In this document: positions 1 to 6,256 of the stretch, in pieces
How positions within the stretch are numbered: the stretch's first letter is position 1
Layout of the letters: every line of letters begins with the position of its first letter
Source: Candidatus Nitrosopumilus sp.
Lineage (GTDB): Archaea > Thermoproteota > Nitrososphaeria > Nitrososphaerales > Nitrosopumilaceae
Direction: 5' to 3'
NCBI GenBank assembly: GCA_013002265.1
Contig: JABDKK010000020.1
Span: forward strand, 1 to 8,375
DNA: 8,375 nt
Program-made: the position numbers and the translations under genes
Notes under the pieces: model-generated
What the model was told of the DNA's origin: nothing
The model's input: only the letters and a program-made list of their open reading frames with translations
Databases searched by the model: none

Positions 1-83
1 CAATATGCTTGAACCATTCTAAAACGTGTCAAACTTGGTGGTATTTAGGAAGAGGCTGTGAAAATTATTTAACTATAGACTAG
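1..83 (+). CDS. 3' end of a truncated Cys-rich protein of unknown function
   Basis: An open frame enters from the left edge (first full codon at position 3) and stops at TAG 81-83. The 26 visible residues contain three Cys and one His (C-x3-H-x3-C, then C after a WWYLGRG stretch), plus paired Trp. This composition is unusual for chance translation of AT-rich spacer DNA and suggests the tail of a small metal-binding or zinc-finger protein. A run of seven T at 95-101 follows the stop, as expected for an archaeal terminator. The other two forward frames stop within the first 20 bases. The family is not recognised, and most of the gene lies outside the window. Confidence 0.45.
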   Translation, partial: ICLNHSKTCQTWWYLGRGCENYLTID

Positions 84-94
84 ATGAACGTAAA

Positions 95-101
95 TTTTTT
101 T
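95..101 (+). terminator. Oligo-T run, candidate terminator
   Basis: Seven consecutive T on the coding strand, 12 nt after the stop codon of the truncated gene. Archaeal RNA polymerase commonly terminates at such T-tracts without needing a hairpin. The assignment rests only on position and composition. Confidence 0.35.
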
Positions 102-236
102 AGGTTCCAAAAACTAAAAATTCTCAATAATTTCAATTAATCTTGAGATTTTATTAAATAATTCTGAACAAGGATGTTGAATCAAGAATTTTTTCTACTT
201 ATTAGCAAACAACCAATAATTATTTCAGTAATTATC

Positions 237-245
237 AAATATAAA
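237..245 (+). promoter_or_regulatory. TATA box for the 268-765 gene
   Basis: AAATATAAA is centred 27 nt upstream of the ATG at 268. In archaea transcription starts about 25-27 nt after the TATA centre, so the mRNA would begin at the ATG itself (leaderless). The box would be too close (about 18 nt) to serve the alternative ATG at 259. Confidence 0.5.
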
Positions 246-267
246 CTCCTTTTTTCTAATGTTGAAA

Positions 268-765
268 ATGGCATCAAAAAAAGGGGTCATAGTTACCGCA
301 ATAATTTTAGCTGCAATTACGGGTGCTAGTTTTCTCCTATGGATAATTCCCCAAGATTATGAAACCACTTTTGTTGTAACAGACTATGAAGAATATCTGG
401 ATGGAGTAAAAAACATTCACGAGGTTTTAGAAGAATCAACAGATATTGAATATAGGAATTTACAAACGGGTGAGATATCTCCTCAAGAGTATATCACAAT
501 CACCGAAGTAACTTCATCTCAGGTAACTGCACAGATTAGTGAATTTATTACATCAAAACCGCCTGAGCAATGGCAGCCAAGCTACATTAACTACATGGAA
601 GCCTTGAAAAAATTCAATTCATATATTGGAGAAACTAAAGTTTTGGCAAATTTGATTGAAAATGATGGTTCATCAGAAGAAAAAGATAGGATTATTGAAA
701 AGATAGAATCGTTAAAAAAAGAATCAAAAGAATTTGTCAGAATCTCTGATGATTTAAGACCCTAG
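268..765 (+). CDS. Membrane-anchored protein of unknown function
   Basis: A 165-residue protein with a short Lys-containing N-terminus, one hydrophobic helix (about residues 7-27, ending IIPQD) and a long hydrophilic remainder. This is the pattern of an N-terminal anchor or uncleaved signal with the rest outside the membrane. No lipobox Cys is visible. The outer part is mixed, with a Tyr/Thr-rich region near 31-85 that may form strands. The C-terminal 137-158 is highly charged (Glu/Lys/Ile) and probably a helix or coiled coil. I start it at ATG 268 because a TATA box sits exactly 27 nt upstream; an in-frame ATG at 259 would add three residues. No family is recognised. It is probably a lineage-specific archaeal protein transcribed alone. 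Confidence 0.75.
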   Translation: MASKKGVIVTAIILAAITGASFLLWIIPQDYETTFVVTDYEEYLDGVKNIHEVLEESTDIEYRNLQTGEISPQEYITITEVTSSQVTAQISEFITSKPPEQWQPSYINYMEALKKFNSYIGETKVLANLIENDGSSEEKDRIIEKIESLKKESKEFVRISDDLRP

Positions 766-805
766 CCTCAAAACCTAATTATGTTAATTTCAATAGTTGG
801 AAATC

Positions 806-814
806 GTTAAAAAG
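806..814 (+). promoter_or_regulatory. TATA box for the DUF373 gene
   Basis: GTTAAAAAG is centred 27 nt before ATG 837, which fits a leaderless transcript. No Shine-Dalgarno-like sequence lies directly before the ATG. Confidence 0.45.
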
Positions 815-836
815 CAATTCTGTAATAAAAATTTGA

Positions 837-1982
837 ATGTCTCAGCATACAGATAAGGTAGAAAAAGATGTTAGTAAATCTTCATCCAATAAATTACTTG
901 TAATTTGTATAGACAGAGATAATGACGTAGGCGAGAAAGCAGGAATTTTAACACCTGTAGTAGGTAGGGATGCATGTATTGAAGCAGCTCAAAGACTTGC
1001 TTTAGAGGATCCAGAAGATGCAGATTCCAATTCGATATTTTCAGCAATCAAAACCTATGAAGATTTAATCAGTAAGGGATACCAGGTACAGGTTGTTACT
1101 GTTGCTGGAGTTAAAGAAAAAGGGATTCAAGCAGATGAAAAAATACTTTCTGAAACAAGGAAAGTTTTAGAAAAATTTTCTGCAAATGGAGCTGTTATTG
1201 TTTCAGATGGAGAAGATGACGAGAGTGTTATTCCAGTAATTCAAAATGTATTACCAGTAGTATCAGTGCAACGTGTCGTAATGAAAGTGAGTAGAAGTGT
1301 AGAATATTCCTATGCAGTCTTTGGAAAATATCTTAAAATGATTGCTTATGATTCAAAATATTCAAAATTCTTTTTAGGAGTTCCAGGAATCCTGTTATTA
1401 ATTGGCGGAGTTGCAACAATATTTGGCTATTCAGCAGAGATTTTTGCAGTTCTTGTAAGCATTTTAGGTGGCGCGTTTTTGATCAGAGCATTTGATATAG
1501 ATAGAGCATTATCAAATTGGTCCAAGCCAACACCGATGGATTTTATCAGAATATTTACAATGGTTACAGGAATCTTGTTAATACTATCATCTGTACCAGC
1601 TGGATGGAGTGGTGTTGATGTAAAATTACTTGAGTCAGACGTAGAGATTTTTGGAAAGATAACAGATAAAACAATTATCGGACAATTTGTTGCAGGAGCA
1701 TTACCAATTTTATGGATTGGTCTTGGAGCAATATTTGCAGGAACCTTACTCAGTAATTGGATTGGAGGTATTCCAAGACAAATCAGCGATATTTTAAGAA
1801 TAATAGTATTAATTGCACTTTACCCAACTGTAGCACAATTTACCAACATCATGATTTTTGATGAGAGTTCATTTACTTTAATTCCACCCCTATTGGGGGG
1901 ATTAGCAGCAACCCTAGTTTCAGCTACAATCCTCTTTAAAAAATATAGAAAGCATAAAGAGCAAGAGATGGTATCAGACTAA
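837..1982 (+). CDS. DUF373 family membrane protein
   Basis: A 381-residue protein matching the archaeal DUF373 family from its N-terminal signature: an acidic D26-R-D-N-D30 motif followed by VGEKAG, then LEDPEDADSN at about 57-66. A second acidic cluster, SDGEDDE, lies at 123-129 after a hydrophobic strand (GAVIV). The soluble N-terminal half is alpha/beta-like. The C-terminal half has about six membrane helices (roughly 178-197, 200-218, 235-254, 280-304, 317-337, 346-367) and ends in a charged cytoplasmic tail. Function is unknown for the family. The paired acidic motifs suggest metal or nucleotide binding, which is inference. It has its own promoter and a 71-bp gap upstream, so it is probably monocistronic. 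Confidence 0.88.
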   Translation: MSQHTDKVEKDVSKSSSNKLLVICIDRDNDVGEKAGILTPVVGRDACIEAAQRLALEDPEDADSNSIFSAIKTYEDLISKGYQVQVVTVAGVKEKGIQADEKILSETRKVLEKFSANGAVIVSDGEDDESVIPVIQNVLPVVSVQRVVMKVSRSVEYSYAVFGKYLKMIAYDSKYSKFFLGVPGILLLIGGVATIFGYSAEIFAVLVSILGGAFLIRAFDIDRALSNWSKPTPMDFIRIFTMVTGILLILSSVPAGWSGVDVKLLESDVEIFGKITDKTIIGQFVAGALPILWIGLGAIFAGTLLSNWIGGIPRQISDILRIIVLIALYPTVAQFTNIMIFDESSFTLIPPLLGGLAATLVSATILFKKYRKHKEQEMVSD

Positions 1983-2013
1983 AATCATATACAATTTACA
2001 AAGATAAAACAAA

Positions 2014-2025
2014 TTTTTTAAAAAA
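2014..2025 (+). promoter_or_regulatory. TATA-like palindrome upstream of the prenyltransferase operon
   Basis: Six T followed by six A, centred near 2020. As a TATA box it predicts a transcript starting near 2045-2047, leaving a short leader that would include the Shine-Dalgarno match at 2056-2063. The T-run could also end the DUF373 transcript, which stops 32 nt upstream. Confidence 0.4.
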
Positions 2026-2055
2026 CACTGATATCTTCTATTGAATAAAAGGTCA

Positions 2056-2063
2056 GAGGTGAT
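2056..2063 (+). promoter_or_regulatory. Strong Shine-Dalgarno match, start-deciding for the prenyltransferase
   Basis: GAGGTGAT is an eight-base match to the complement of the usual archaeal 16S rRNA tail. It lies 23 nt before the GTG at 2087, which is too far, but only 5 nt before an in-frame ATT at 2069. It is the only strong Shine-Dalgarno sequence I found directly upstream of a gene in this window. Confidence 0.5.
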
Positions 2064-2086
2064 AAAACATTAGCAAAATAAAGGAT

Positions 2087-2860
2087 GTGGTTTTTCAGCT
2101 ATCTGGGTTATACAAGATATATGGCAATCGACTAGAAAATGAGATTCGAAATGGAGACATTCCAAACCATGTTGCACTGATTTTAGATGGAAACAGAAGG
2201 TGGGCAAAAAGACACTTGACAATTCCCGAGACAGGCCATTGGAAAGGGGCTGATGCTGTTGAAAATCTACTTGATTGGTGTGAAGAATTTGATATCAAAA
2301 TAATCACACTTTATGCATTGTCGGCAGAGAATTTAGATAGAAACGATAAAGAACTTGATTATCTTTATGATTTGATCCACAAAAGATTGGAAAAACTCTA
2401 TAGTGATTCCAGAATCCATAGAAACAAAATGAGAGTTAAAGCAATTGGAAGAATCGAATTACTTCCAGAACGTATCAAAGAGGTTTTAAGAAAGTTAGAT
2501 GATGCCACAAAAAATTATGATAATCATTTTCTAAATATTGCATTAGCTTATGGAGGGCAATATGAGCTAGTAGATGCAGTAAAAAAAATTGGAGAAAAAA
2601 TCAAAGATGGAACCCTCAATATTAGCGATATTAATAAAAATGAGATAGAGTCTAATCTTTACACCTCTCACTTACCACAATCATCACCAGACATGATTTT
2701 GCGAACATCTGGTGAAAAAAGATTAAGTGGGTTTCTAATATGGCAAAGTGCATATAGCGAATTGGTTTTTATGGATATTTTTTGGCCAGAATTTAGAAAA
2801 ATTGATTTGATGAGAGCAATTAGGACTTTTCAAGAAAGAAAAAGAAGACTAGGAAAATGA
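2087..2860 (+). CDS. uppS: Cis-polyprenyl (undecaprenyl-type) diphosphate synthase
   Basis: This cis-prenyltransferase condenses isopentenyl diphosphate onto an allylic primer to make the long polyprenyl carrier used for protein glycosylation and surface glycans in archaea. The N-terminal motif HVALILDGNRRWA carries the catalytic Asp34. R206-TSGE, R212, S214 and E225 match the spacing of the substrate-binding residues of the bacterial enzyme (R194, R200, S202, E213 in E. coli). Length (257 residues) is normal. Archaeal homologues usually prefer a geranylgeranyl primer, but specificity cannot be read here. The coordinates use GTG 2087. An ATT at 2069, 5 nt after a strong Shine-Dalgarno match, would add six residues (ISKIKD). 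An in-frame stop at 2063-2065 rules out anything longer. The gene overlaps the Nudix gene by ATGA. Confidence 0.93.
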   Translation: MVFQLSGLYKIYGNRLENEIRNGDIPNHVALILDGNRRWAKRHLTIPETGHWKGADAVENLLDWCEEFDIKIITLYALSAENLDRNDKELDYLYDLIHKRLEKLYSDSRIHRNKMRVKAIGRIELLPERIKEVLRKLDDATKNYDNHFLNIALAYGGQYELVDAVKKIGEKIKDGTLNISDINKNEIESNLYTSHLPQSSPDMILRTSGEKRLSGFLIWQSAYSELVFMDIFWPEFRKIDLMRAIRTFQERKRRLGK

Positions 2861-3276
2861 TCGAAGAAACATCTGCAGGAATTGTACTATTTAGGAAAGA
2901 GGACACTGAGAATTTATTTTTACTTTTACATTATCCATCTGGACATTGGGATTTTGTAAAAGGAAAAATGGAAAAAGATGAATCAACTCATGAGACTGCA
3001 ATTAGAGAGACAGAAGAAGAGACAGGAATCACAGACATAAAATTTGTAGATAATTTTGAGGAATGGATTGAGTATAATTTTCAATATCAAGGAGAGTTAG
3101 TACATAAAAAAGTAGTATTTTTCTTGGCTGAAACAAAAACTAAAGAAATTAAGATTTCACAAGAACACCTTGGTTTTACTTGGATGGATTACAATACAGC
3201 CATGGAAAAAACAACGTTTGATAATGCAAAAACAGTATTAACAAGGGCACAAATGCTACTTTCCAAAACTTTGTAG
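2857..3276 (+). CDS. Nudix hydrolase, Ap4A hydrolase-like
   Basis: A 139-residue single-domain Nudix hydrolase. The Nudix box spans 36-58: G36, five residues, E42, seven residues, then R50-E-T-E-E-E-T-G-I58. The catalytic and metal-binding Glu residues are all present; Thr52 replaces the usual aliphatic residue. The lead-in GHWDFVKGKME resembles the GHWDFPKGH pattern of asymmetric diadenosine tetraphosphate hydrolases, so a dinucleoside polyphosphate or similar nucleotide is the best substrate guess. Its ATG lies inside the uppS stop region (ATGA, 2857-2860), which implies translational coupling in one operon. The last 21 bp overlap the end of convergent pyrF. The true substrate is uncertain; pairing with a prenyltransferase also leaves a prenyl diphosphate possible. 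Confidence 0.9.
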   Translation: MIEETSAGIVLFRKEDTENLFLLLHYPSGHWDFVKGKMEKDESTHETAIRETEEETGITDIKFVDNFEEWIEYNFQYQGELVHKKVVFFLAETKTKEIKISQEHLGFTWMDYNTAMEKTTFDNAKTVLTRAQMLLSKTL

Positions 3277-3996
3277 TTGGAGTTCTTTTGCAACAGATAC
3301 AGGGTTTTTGGAGTTGAGAATAGTTCTGCCTACAATCAAATAATCAGTTCCTGAGTTGATAACATTTTTTGCATCTCCTCCTTGAGTTCCTATACCTGGA
3401 GAAAAAATGTTCAATTTTTTTCCAGCTTTTTTGTGGCAATATTTAATAATTTCAGGAAATGTAGCACCCACTACAATTCCATCAACTTTTGAATTGATTG
3501 CCCAATTCAAAAATAGTTCATAGAGTTTCTGTTTTTTTTCAACATTAATTTCCATATCATAGGATAATTGAGCCTCTGGAGCACTCATATGACATAATGT
3601 AATTACTCCTTTCTCTTTTTTATGGGCAGATTTTACCAAATTTTTCAAACTATCCAGTCCCATTATAGGATTAGCTATAACAGCATCAAATCCCAAATTC
3701 CACAGATTCTCTAATGTCACACTATTTGTATTTCCTATATCGTTGAGTTTGATATCAGCTATTGTTTGCAAACCAAATTTGTGAGCATATGTGTTGATTT
3801 TGAGAATTTCATTTCCACTTAGTGGAAGCAATAAATGAAAGTTTAGTTTAATAGCACATAAAAACGGATTTAATTCTTTGATATTTTTAATAGTTTGATT
3901 TTTTAAATTTTTCACAGAAGGATTGTAATCATTTGCAAGAATTACTTTCCCATTTGATTTTGAGATCTGAGAAAGCCTAGTTTTGAAGGTGGTCAT
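3256..3996 (-). CDS. pyrF: Orotidine 5'-phosphate decarboxylase
   Basis: Catalyses the last step of UMP synthesis, decarboxylation of OMP, in the cytoplasm. The TIM-barrel active site is intact. Numbering from ATG 3996: D23 in LANDYNP, K50 in KLNFHL, the D81-x-K83-x-x-D86 catalytic array in ADIKLNDIGNT, then SPGIGTQGGD and the phosphate-binding IVGRT near the C-terminus. Length of 246 residues is normal. The usual LALD motif reads LAND here. A TTG at 4002 would add two residues, but ATG 3996 is preferred. The start lies inside the end of the upstream gene (20-nt overlap), so the two are co-transcribed and probably translationally coupled. The stop lies within the convergent Nudix gene. Confidence 0.93.
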   Translation of the reverse strand: MTTFKTRLSQISKSNGKVILANDYNPSVKNLKNQTIKNIKELNPFLCAIKLNFHLLLPLSGNEILKINTYAHKFGLQTIADIKLNDIGNTNSVTLENLWNLGFDAVIANPIMGLDSLKNLVKSAHKKEKGVITLCHMSAPEAQLSYDMEINVEKKQKLYELFLNWAINSKVDGIVVGATFPEIIKYCHKKAGKKLNIFSPGIGTQGGDAKNVINSGTDYLIVGRTILNSKNPVSVAKELQLQSFGK

Positions 3997-4663
3997 ATTC
4001 AACTAGAGGATGAGTGTCTTTTAATTTTATTATTTTGATGTATGAATATCCATGTTCTGACGGATTTTCTACAAATGTCGGATGCGGTCCATTGATTGTT
4101 GAAAATTTCATGAATGGTTTTTTGGGATCGCTATCCAAAACAACATGACAAAAATAAGATGTTCCTTCTTCATTAAAGTTCATGAAGACACCAAGTAGCC
4201 ATTTGTCATTATGTGGGAATAGGAATAATGGAAAAGGTGTTTCTTCAAATCCCCAAGTGAGTTTTGCAAGGCTAGACATATCTTCTAATTCTATTGGCTG
4301 ATACCTATCCAGAGTTCCATTACCAGGTCTCAAAGTCTTTGGAAGAGACTTGATTCGTACAATTGGAGAATATAGTTTACTTGCATCCGAGGTTGAATCA
4401 ACAATTTCAGATTCTTCTTTTCCACCTTTTAATCCATAACAAAGATAATGTCCATTATGTTCCAAAGGGGTGTAGTAAACTATTGGTTTTTCTTTTAGAA
4501 CATCCATTTGTACCGATAAAATTTTTTGTCCATTATGTTCATGTAAGAACGATACACGAGGTGCACGCTCAAGGGCACAAACAAGCCTAGAGAATTCGAG
4601 AGTTGAACTTAGTTGAATGTAACGAGGTAATTTGTCATTAGTTGTATTAGTTAATTTTTCCAC
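3977..4663 (-). CDS. Unknown protein between purA and pyrF
   Basis: A 228-residue soluble protein that I do not recognise. It has no signal peptide or membrane helix. The composition suggests a beta-rich fold with many aromatic residues. Three similar turns recur: H43-N-G followed by QKIL, H69-N-G followed by HYL, and H151-N-D followed by KWLL. Each is followed by a hydrophobic strand, which hints at an internal repeat. The start is GTG 4663, supported by a TATA-like box centred about 26 nt upstream. The 3' end overlaps pyrF by 20 nt, and purA ends 49 nt upstream on the same strand, so a role connected with nucleotide metabolism is a reasonable guess but not shown. The start codon sits inside a 13-nt tandem duplication. 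Confidence 0.8.
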   Translation of the reverse strand: MEKLTNTTNDKLPRYIQLSSTLEFSRLVCALERAPRVSFLHEHNGQKILSVQMDVLKEKPIVYYTPLEHNGHYLCYGLKGGKEESEIVDSTSDASKLYSPIVRIKSLPKTLRPGNGTLDRYQPIELEDMSSLAKLTWGFEETPFPLFLFPHNDKWLLGVFMNFNEEGTSYFCHVVLDSDPKKPFMKFSTINGPHPTFVENPSEHGYSYIKIIKLKDTHPLVEYDHLQN

Positions 4664-4680
4664 AGAGTTTTTCTACAGAG
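4655..4680. repeat. Tandem 13-nt direct repeat at a start codon
   Basis: TTTTTCCACAGAG (4655-4667) is followed directly by TTTTTCTACAGAG (4668-4680), 12 of 13 bases identical. On the minus strand the inner copy supplies the GTG start of the 4663-3977 gene, while the outer copy reads GTA at the same place. The unit is not a multiple of three, so the duplication affects the leader or promoter spacing rather than adding residues in frame. Confidence 0.7.
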
Positions 4681-4684
4681 TAAC

Positions 4685-4692
4685 AAATTAAA
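4685..4692 (-). promoter_or_regulatory. TATA-like box for the 4663-3977 gene
   Basis: On the minus strand TTTAATTT is centred about 26 nt upstream of the GTG at 4663. This suggests that the unknown gene and pyrF can be transcribed independently of purA, as a leaderless mRNA. Confidence 0.4.
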
Positions 4693-4712
4693 CTTATCCA
4701 AAAAGTTAGAGC

Positions 4713-5714
4713 CTAGATTCTTCTATCAATAACATCATTAATTGATGGACCAGTTCCAATAATTGTTACAGGCGTGTTTAATTCTCTTTCAATATTTTCA
4801 ATGAATGATTTTGCGTCATTAGATAATTCATCAAAGGAGGTTTTGCCTGCACAGTCATTAAAAAGAACATCTAATTTTGTAATAGAGATTTGTGTTGCAC
4901 CATTGAGCATAATTGCACGCCTAGCTAAATCAAAATCAAAATATGCTGCACGTCTCTGACGGCCAGTGACAGTTCCAAATTCAGACCATCCTTTCTTTTC
5001 TGCTTCTTCAAGTGAAAGTTCTTTGTCTAAGGGACCAGTTCCAACACGTGTAACATATGATTTGAAGACTACAATCACTTCATCAACTTTGGTTGGACCA
5101 ATGCCAACATCAGCACAAATTCCAGAAGCAGTAACATCTTTTGATGTCACAAATGGATATGTCCCATGCCAGAGAGAGAGAAACGTTCCTTGAGTGCCTT
5201 CAATTAAGACATTTTCTTTTGCTTCAAGAGCAGAATTGATTTCCTGAGGAACATCAGTAATTAGAGACGATAAAGAACCAAAGTCTTTAGCCAATTTTAG
5301 AACACGCATAGCTCTATCAGCATTTGCAGGACCGGTACCAGAACCGGTACTTCCAATCTTTTCTTTTAGTTCACCTTTAGAATCTCGTTCCAAATGGGTT
5401 TTTTCAATGATTCCACAGTTTTTATCAATAAATGAACGACCTGATGTGTTAAAGTCTTCAATTTCTTTTTGAAGTACATCAGGATTAACCACTACACCTG
5501 GACCAATCATAACTTTAGCATTAGGATTAAGAAATCCACTAGGAAGCATTCTGACCTTGTAAACTTTATCACCATCTTTTATTGTGTGACCTGCATTTGG
5601 ACCAGCACCTCCTCTAACAATTATTTTTGGATTGTCCTTGATTGACAAATAAGAAATAATTTTTCCTTTCCCCTCATCTCCAAAAAATCCCCCTACAACT
5701 ACAGTAGATGTCAT
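4713..5714 (-). CDS. purA: Adenylosuccinate synthetase, short archaeal form
   Basis: Converts IMP, aspartate and GTP to adenylosuccinate, the first committed step to AMP (EC 6.3.4.4). The GTP-binding loop GDEGKGK at 12-18 includes the catalytic Asp13, and GGAGPNAGHT at 35-44 carries His43, equivalent to the catalytic His of the bacterial enzyme. The IMP-contact loop GSTGSGTGP lies at 121-129. Further on come EGTQGT, the HGTYPFVTS segment and GTVTGRQRR, the Arg-rich loop for aspartate and nucleotide. At 333 residues it is about 100 shorter than bacterial PurA, as is known for archaeal forms, and nothing essential appears missing. The ATG at 5714 has a TATA box 25 nt upstream. It is followed by the unknown gene and pyrF on the same strand. 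Confidence 0.95.
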   Translation of the reverse strand: MTSTVVVGGFFGDEGKGKIISYLSIKDNPKIIVRGGAGPNAGHTIKDGDKVYKVRMLPSGFLNPNAKVMIGPGVVVNPDVLQKEIEDFNTSGRSFIDKNCGIIEKTHLERDSKGELKEKIGSTGSGTGPANADRAMRVLKLAKDFGSLSSLITDVPQEINSALEAKENVLIEGTQGTFLSLWHGTYPFVTSKDVTASGICADVGIGPTKVDEVIVVFKSYVTRVGTGPLDKELSLEEAEKKGWSEFGTVTGRQRRAAYFDFDLARRAIMLNGATQISITKLDVLFNDCAGKTSFDELSNDAKSFIENIERELNTPVTIIGTGPSINDVIDRRI

Positions 5715-5734
5715 AATGTTGAGCCTTAATTTCG

Positions 5735-5743
5735 TTTATTTAA
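5735..5743 (-). promoter_or_regulatory. TATA box for purA
   Basis: On the minus strand TTAAATAAA is centred 25 nt before the purA ATG, consistent with a leaderless transcript. It lies back-to-back with the TATA box of the divergent 5795 gene. Confidence 0.5.
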
Positions 5744-5763
5744 GCTAAAGTGTTCCAACATGA

Positions 5764-5772
5764 TTTTATATT
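5764..5772 (+). promoter_or_regulatory. TATA box for the 5795-6256 gene
   Basis: TTTTATATT is a near-consensus archaeal TATA box centred 27 nt before ATG 5795. It therefore favours that ATG over the upstream in-frame GTG at 5750, whose codons would run through the box. Confidence 0.6.
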
Positions 5773-5794
5773 CAACAAAAAATCTTTTAGATTG

Positions 5795-6256
5795 ATGGTT
5801 GGGGAAAATTTTGCTGGAAATATCATAGTTAATTTAGCAAACCTACCAGACTTTCTTAGAAATCCAATTTTGAAGAAAAGGATGATAGAATTTTTTTCAC
5901 TTTCTGAATCTGAAAGAACTGAGATTATCAATAATGCTTTAGAAGCTGGTCCTACAATCCCATTTCCAAATTTTTCAAAATTGTTTAAAACATGGTTAAA
6001 AATTTTAACAACCCTCACAGAAGAGCAAAGAGAAGGATTATTTTCTGCATATATTTTAGAAGCAGCAAAAAATCCACAAAAATTGATTATTTTTAACTTG
6101 GATGGAATATTGGAAATATTTTTAACATTGGAAGAAAGTGAGAAAGAAATTCTTTCAAATACAGTTAAAAAAATAATTGATAATTTAGACGAAGAAGACA
6201 AAAGGAAGATTTTGATAGTTATACCAGATAACGCTAAAAAACACCTAAAATTTTAA
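5795..6256 (+). CDS. Helical-repeat protein of unknown function
   Basis: A 153-residue, mostly alpha-helical soluble protein; family not recognised. A motif of the form hydrophobic helix, then L-[STE]-E-x-[EQ]-[RK], then another helix recurs with exact spacing. The anchors are L36-SESER, L74-TEEQR and L112-EESEK, 38 residues apart each time, with a half-period copy L131-DEEDK 19 residues later. Each anchor follows a stretch such as RMIEFFS, WLKILTT or ILEIFLT. This points to stacked helical hairpins, possibly a protein-binding scaffold. An in-frame GTG at 5750 would add 15 residues, but ATG 5795 is preferred because of its TATA box. It is divergent from purA, and its stop codon overlaps that of the convergent YggX-like gene. 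A long antisense frame here is Ser-rich and lacks such structure. Confidence 0.82.
   Translation: MVGENFAGNIIVNLANLPDFLRNPILKKRMIEFFSLSESERTEIINNALEAGPTIPFPNFSKLFKTWLKILTTLTEEQREGLFSAYILEAAKNPQKLIIFNLDGILEIFLTLEESEKEILSNTVKKIIDNLDEEDKRKILIVIPDNAKKHLKF

Noticed and set aside
122..148. Inverted repeat TCTCAA / TTGAGA with a 15-nt loop, as a structured RNA or terminator
   Set aside because: The arms are only 6 bp (8 of 9 if extended) in AT-rich spacer with no T-run directly after; compatible with chance.
174..329. 51-codon ATG frame upstream of and overlapping the 268-765 gene
   Set aside because: It runs through the TATA box and into another reading frame of the membrane-anchored gene, and its composition is unremarkable.
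2085..2135. ATG at 2085 as the start of the prenyltransferase
   Set aside because: It is out of frame with the enzyme and stops after 16 codons.
5331..5354. ACCGGTAC repeated 12 bp apart, considered as an operator or recombination site
   Set aside because: It encodes the Gly/Thr-rich IMP-contact loop of PurA (GTGSGTG), so the repeat follows from the protein sequence.
5740..6201. Antisense open frame of 153 codons opposite the helical-repeat gene
   Set aside because: It is Ser/Ile/Phe-rich with no motif. The opposite strand has a near-consensus TATA box, a well-placed ATG and a regular 38-residue repeat.
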